Made by a program: the position numbers and the translations under genes. Shown piece after piece: positions 31,738-33,915 of a stretch of DNA of 33,915 nucleotides (within the stretch, counting starts at the first letter, position 1; each line of letters opens with the position of its first letter). The DNA lies in the NCBI GenBank assembly GCA_011389855.1, contig JAABTM010000021.1, forward strand, positions 1 to 33,915. Direction: 5' to 3'. The notes below the pieces were generated by a model. It had not been told where the DNA came from, did no database searches, and saw nothing but the letters and a program-made list of their open reading frames with translations. Origin of the DNA: Desulfobacteraceae bacterium. Lineage in GTDB: Bacteria; Desulfobacterota; Desulfobacteria; Desulfobacterales; JAABSP01.

Positions 31738-32771
31738 CGGATCGGACCGCCGCTGCAAAACCGCTGACCCCCTACCGGGTTTTACGGCTCTCGGCGATGA
31801 TGGGCCTGTTGCTGCTGGGGGTCGCGGGCCTGTCGATGGTCATCGGAACGGCGGACATTTCGCTGAAATCCATTCTGGACCTGTTTCTGGGGTCCGGGAC
31901 CTCGGGCGACCCAGCCGGCCTGATTCTGTTCCGGATACGCCTGCCCCGGATCATTCTGGCCGGATTCGTGGGGTTCGCCCTTTCGCTGGGGGGCGTCGTT
32001 TTCCAGGCACTTTTGCGCAATCCGCTTGCTGATCCTTATATTCTGGGAGTTTCCAGCGGATCAGCTTTCGGGGCGGTCGTGGCCATTGTCCTGGGCTTCG
32101 GCTTCAGCATCGGGGTACCGGTCATGTCCTTCGCCGGGGCGTTGCTGACGGTCTGGCTGCTGATGCAACTGGGCGCCCGGCGAATGGGGATGGAATCGAC
32201 CACGATCCTGCTCATGGGCGTCATCATCAACGCCTTTTTCACCGCCATCATCATGTTCTTCATCTCCACCGCCGCCGATGAACGGCTCCACTCCATGCTC
32301 TTCTGGCTCTACGGCGATCTGTCCCAGGGCCGGTACACCCATCTTTCCCTCATCGGGCCCGCCCTGCTGGGGGCACTGGCGATCCTATACCGGCATTCGG
32401 GCGCCCTCAACCTCATCACCGCCGGCGAGGAAACCGCCGCGCAACTGGGCGTCGAAGTGGATCGGATCAAAAAGATCTGTTTTCTGGTGGTCTCCCTGAT
32501 GATCGGCGTCGTCGTGGCCTTTTCCGGCCTCATCGGCTTTATCGGACTGATGGTCCCCCACCTGGCGCGAATGGTTTTCGGGTCCGATCACCGCCTGCTG
32601 ATCCCCATGGCGTCCCTGGGCGGGGCCGCCTTCCTGATCGCGGCCGACACCCTGGCCCGGACCCTCATCTCCCCCAGCGAACTGCCCGTGGGCGTCATCA
32701 CGGCGTTCATGGGCGCGCCTTTCTTCGTTTTTCTGCTCAGGGGCAAAGGAAGCCGATGGCGCCGACCCTGA
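31725..32771 (+). CDS. BtuC/FecCD-type ABC permease
   Basis: About 348 residues with nine to ten hydrophobic helices and the FecCD family motifs RIRLPRIILAGFVGFALSLG, VVFQALLRNPLADPYILGVS and GLIGFIGLMVPHLARMVFGS. It forms the inner-membrane channel of a B12/siderophore-type importer. ATG 31725 overlaps the end of the binding-protein gene; the earlier ORF-track start (31587) lies inside that gene. Its end overlaps the ATPase start by 16 bases. Confidence 0.88.
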   Translation: MGRLADRTAAAKPLTPYRVLRLSAMMGLLLLGVAGLSMVIGTADISLKSILDLFLGSGTSGDPAGLILFRIRLPRIILAGFVGFALSLGGVVFQALLRNPLADPYILGVSSGSAFGAVVAIVLGFGFSIGVPVMSFAGALLTVWLLMQLGARRMGMESTTILLMGVIINAFFTAIIMFFISTAADERLHSMLFWLYGDLSQGRYTHLSLIGPALLGALAILYRHSGALNLITAGEETAAQLGVEVDRIKKICFLVVSLMIGVVVAFSGLIGFIGLMVPHLARMVFGSDHRLLIPMASLGGAAFLIAADTLARTLISPSELPVGVITAFMGAPFFVFLLRGKGSRWRRP

Positions 32772-33541
32772 CCCTGACGGATATCGGATTCGGATACGGA
32801 TACGGGGAGGCGCGAATACTGGAACACATCACGTTCCAGGTCCTTCCCGGAGAAATCATCGGAATACTGGGGCCTAACGGGTCGGGCAAGAGCACCCTTT
32901 TAAAGCTCATGGACGGCATCCTTTCGCCCCGTGAAGGGGAGATTTGGATCCGCGAACGGCGCCTGACCGATTTCAAACGGAGTGAACTGGCCAGGGAGAT
33001 GGCCATGGTGTCGCAGGAAAACCACTTCCGGTTCGCCTTTTCCGTCATGGAGGTGGTGCTCATGGGTCGTTTTCCCCACCTGGGAAAGATGGGGTTCGAA
33101 GGAAAGCGGGACGCGGCCGCGGCGATGGAGGCCCTGGAAGCCACGCATACGGAGCATCTGGCCCACCGTTCCGTCGAGGAACTTTCCGGCGGGGAAAAGC
33201 AGCGGGTTCTCATCGCCCGGGCCTTGGCCCAGGAACCCAAGGTGATCCTGCTGGACGAACCCACTTCCTTTCTCGATCTTAAATACAAGCGCGAGATGTT
33301 CCGCCTGATCACGACCCTGGGAAAAGACAAAGGACTGAGCGTGGTGGTCGTCTCCCACGACATCGACCTCGCCTCCCAATACTGCGACCGCGTCTTGCTC
33401 CTGAAGAACGGCGTCATCCATAAACTGGGGACGCCCGATGCGGTGATCACCGCGCCCGATATCGCCGAGGTCTATGACTGCCCGGTTCACGTGGACCAAA
33501 ACCCGGCGACGGGCAAGCCCCGGGTCAGCATCATCCGATAG
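32756..33541 (+). CDS. BtuD/FecE-type ABC transporter ATPase
   Basis: The 261-residue ATPase has Walker A ILGPNGSGKSTLLKLMDGIL, Q-loop SQENHFRFAFSVMEVVLMGR, signature ELSGGEKQRVLIARALAQEP and Walker B VILLDEPTSFLDLK, followed by VVVSHDIDLASQYCDR. It powers the importer encoded by the two preceding genes. The overlap with the permease gene shows the three form one translational unit. Confidence 0.9.
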   Translation: MAPTLTLTDIGFGYGYGEARILEHITFQVLPGEIIGILGPNGSGKSTLLKLMDGILSPREGEIWIRERRLTDFKRSELAREMAMVSQENHFRFAFSVMEVVLMGRFPHLGKMGFEGKRDAAAAMEALEATHTEHLAHRSVEELSGGEKQRVLIARALAQEPKVILLDEPTSFLDLKYKREMFRLITTLGKDKGLSVVVVSHDIDLASQYCDRVLLLKNGVIHKLGTPDAVITAPDIAEVYDCPVHVDQNPATGKPRVSIIR

Positions 33542-33585
33542 GACGGAGCGCATTAAAACCAATTCCCCTGAACGCGAGTAAGACC

Positions 33586-33607
33586 GCGCGGGAGTGAACT
33601 CCCACGC
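33586..33607. repeat. REP-like palindrome after the ATPase gene
   Basis: GCGCGGGAGT and ACTCCCACGC form a near-perfect 10-bp hairpin; a second small hairpin (GTCC-CTACA-GGAC) follows within 30 bases. This is the sort of short palindrome scattered through many bacterial genomes, and it may also act as a terminator of the importer operon. Confidence 0.5.
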
Positions 33608-33701
33608 TACTATGTGTCGTCCCTACAGGACTGGAATTGCAAAAAATGTCCAAGCAACAGGTGATCGATTCTTGAAAATCTCTTTTATTATGGAGACGAT
33701 A

Positions 33702-33915
33702 ATGAAAAAAATGAGCATAACAGACGAGGTCCGCCTGGGATGCGCGTCGGTGGCTGGAAAGGCGACGTTTGTCCGAATCAACGAGAAACAGATCCCGGAC
33801 TACGCGGCGACCCTGCCCCTCGGGGAGGTCGCATCGCCGGAACTCGACACGGACCGCCATTTTATCGGCGATCCAGCCGACACGGCCGCCTTTTTCCTCA
33901 CCTTGGACAGCATCA
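33702..33915 (+). CDS. Queuosine-salvage-like protein (Qng1/DUF2419), 5' end only
   Basis: The frame opens with MKKMSITDEVRLGCASVAGK and continues FVRINEKQIPDYAATLPLGE and DTDRHFIGDPADTAAFFLTL, then DSI, where the window ends. The IPDYAASLP-type and ETAAFFLALDAINF-type patterns are those I associate with the queuosine salvage (DUF2419/Qng1) family, which frees queuine from its nucleotide. TGGAGA lies before the ATG. About 71 residues are visible, so the assignment is moderate. Confidence 0.6.
   Translation, partial: MKKMSITDEVRLGCASVAGKATFVRINEKQIPDYAATLPLGEVASPELDTDRHFIGDPADTAAFFLTLDSI

Noticed and set aside
1-33915. CRISPR arrays, tRNA/rRNA genes, insertion sequences
   Set aside because: No regular direct repeats, no tRNA cloverleaf with CCA-type features and no transposase-like ORF were recognised.

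Overview
The window (about 34 kb) looks like a chromosomal segment, possibly a metagenome contig, from an anaerobic, GC-rich Desulfobacterota-type (sulfate-reducer-like) bacterium. This is inferred from the gene families: corrinoid methyltransferases of the MtaA/UroD fold, an MtrH-like methyltransferase, a RamA-like activator, DUF1638 and DUF2284 proteins, several CobW GTPases, and selenocysteine use. I could not run any search.

Layout. 0-4.2 kb (+): an AT-rich NYN-domain gene, a frameshifted unknown gene, then a small operon (NitT/TauT-type binding protein, small alpha/beta-barrel protein, iron-sulfur flavoprotein, TPR protein). 4.2-12 kb (-): DUF2284, DUF1638 and a shrunken CbiR-like gene; a NorQ/NorD-type AAA+ and VWA pair; an MtaA-like methyltransferase; and a CobW/unknown/CobW trio. 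12-25.7 kb (-): the core corrinoid locus. Reading along the minus strand, this is an MtrH-like methyltransferase (frameshifted), MtaA-like protein, corrinoid protein, RamA-like activator, DUF6951-like protein, broken DUF2284, a second MtaA-like protein, thioredoxin-like and zinc-ribbon proteins, CobW GTPase, thioredoxin-reductase-like protein, cobalt ECF transporter (CbiMN-like fusion and CbiQO fusion) and a PAS-LuxR regulator. 25.8-30.5 kb: a V4R sensor-like gene divergent from another CobW gene, then a minus-strand set of redox proteins (tandem thioredoxin, small thioredoxin-like, headless SMC-like ATPase, YkgJ-like protein). 30.8-33.5 kb (+): a BtuFCD/FecBCD-type importer, then the 5' end of a queuosine-salvage-like gene.

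Main discovery. Three genes that the ORF track shows as truncated are each best read as selenoproteins. In each, an in-frame TGA falls where a relative in this same window has a conserved Cys, the reading frame continues with family-like sequence, and a hairpin with a GGU apex lies 20-32 nt downstream, in the range of bacterial SECIS elements. They are (1) an MtaA-like methyltransferase with Sec at the last zinc-ligand Cys (18644-19678), (2) a small CobW-type GTPase with Sec at the first Cys of the GGCxCC motif (10212-10802), and (3) a thioredoxin-like protein with a UxxC active site (29275-29583).

How it fits together. Cobalt (Cbi) and corrinoid (Btu-like) uptake and several CobW GTPases would supply the cofactor. 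MtaA-like proteins would move methyl groups to or from the corrinoid protein, the MtrH-like enzyme would link to a pterin C1 carrier, and the RamA-like protein would rescue inactive Co(II). Thioredoxin-like proteins and the reductase-like flavoprotein would keep Cys/Sec sites reduced. The methylated substrate cannot be read from the sequence. Several genes carry frameshifts or internal deletions, so either assembly errors or ongoing decay affect the locus.
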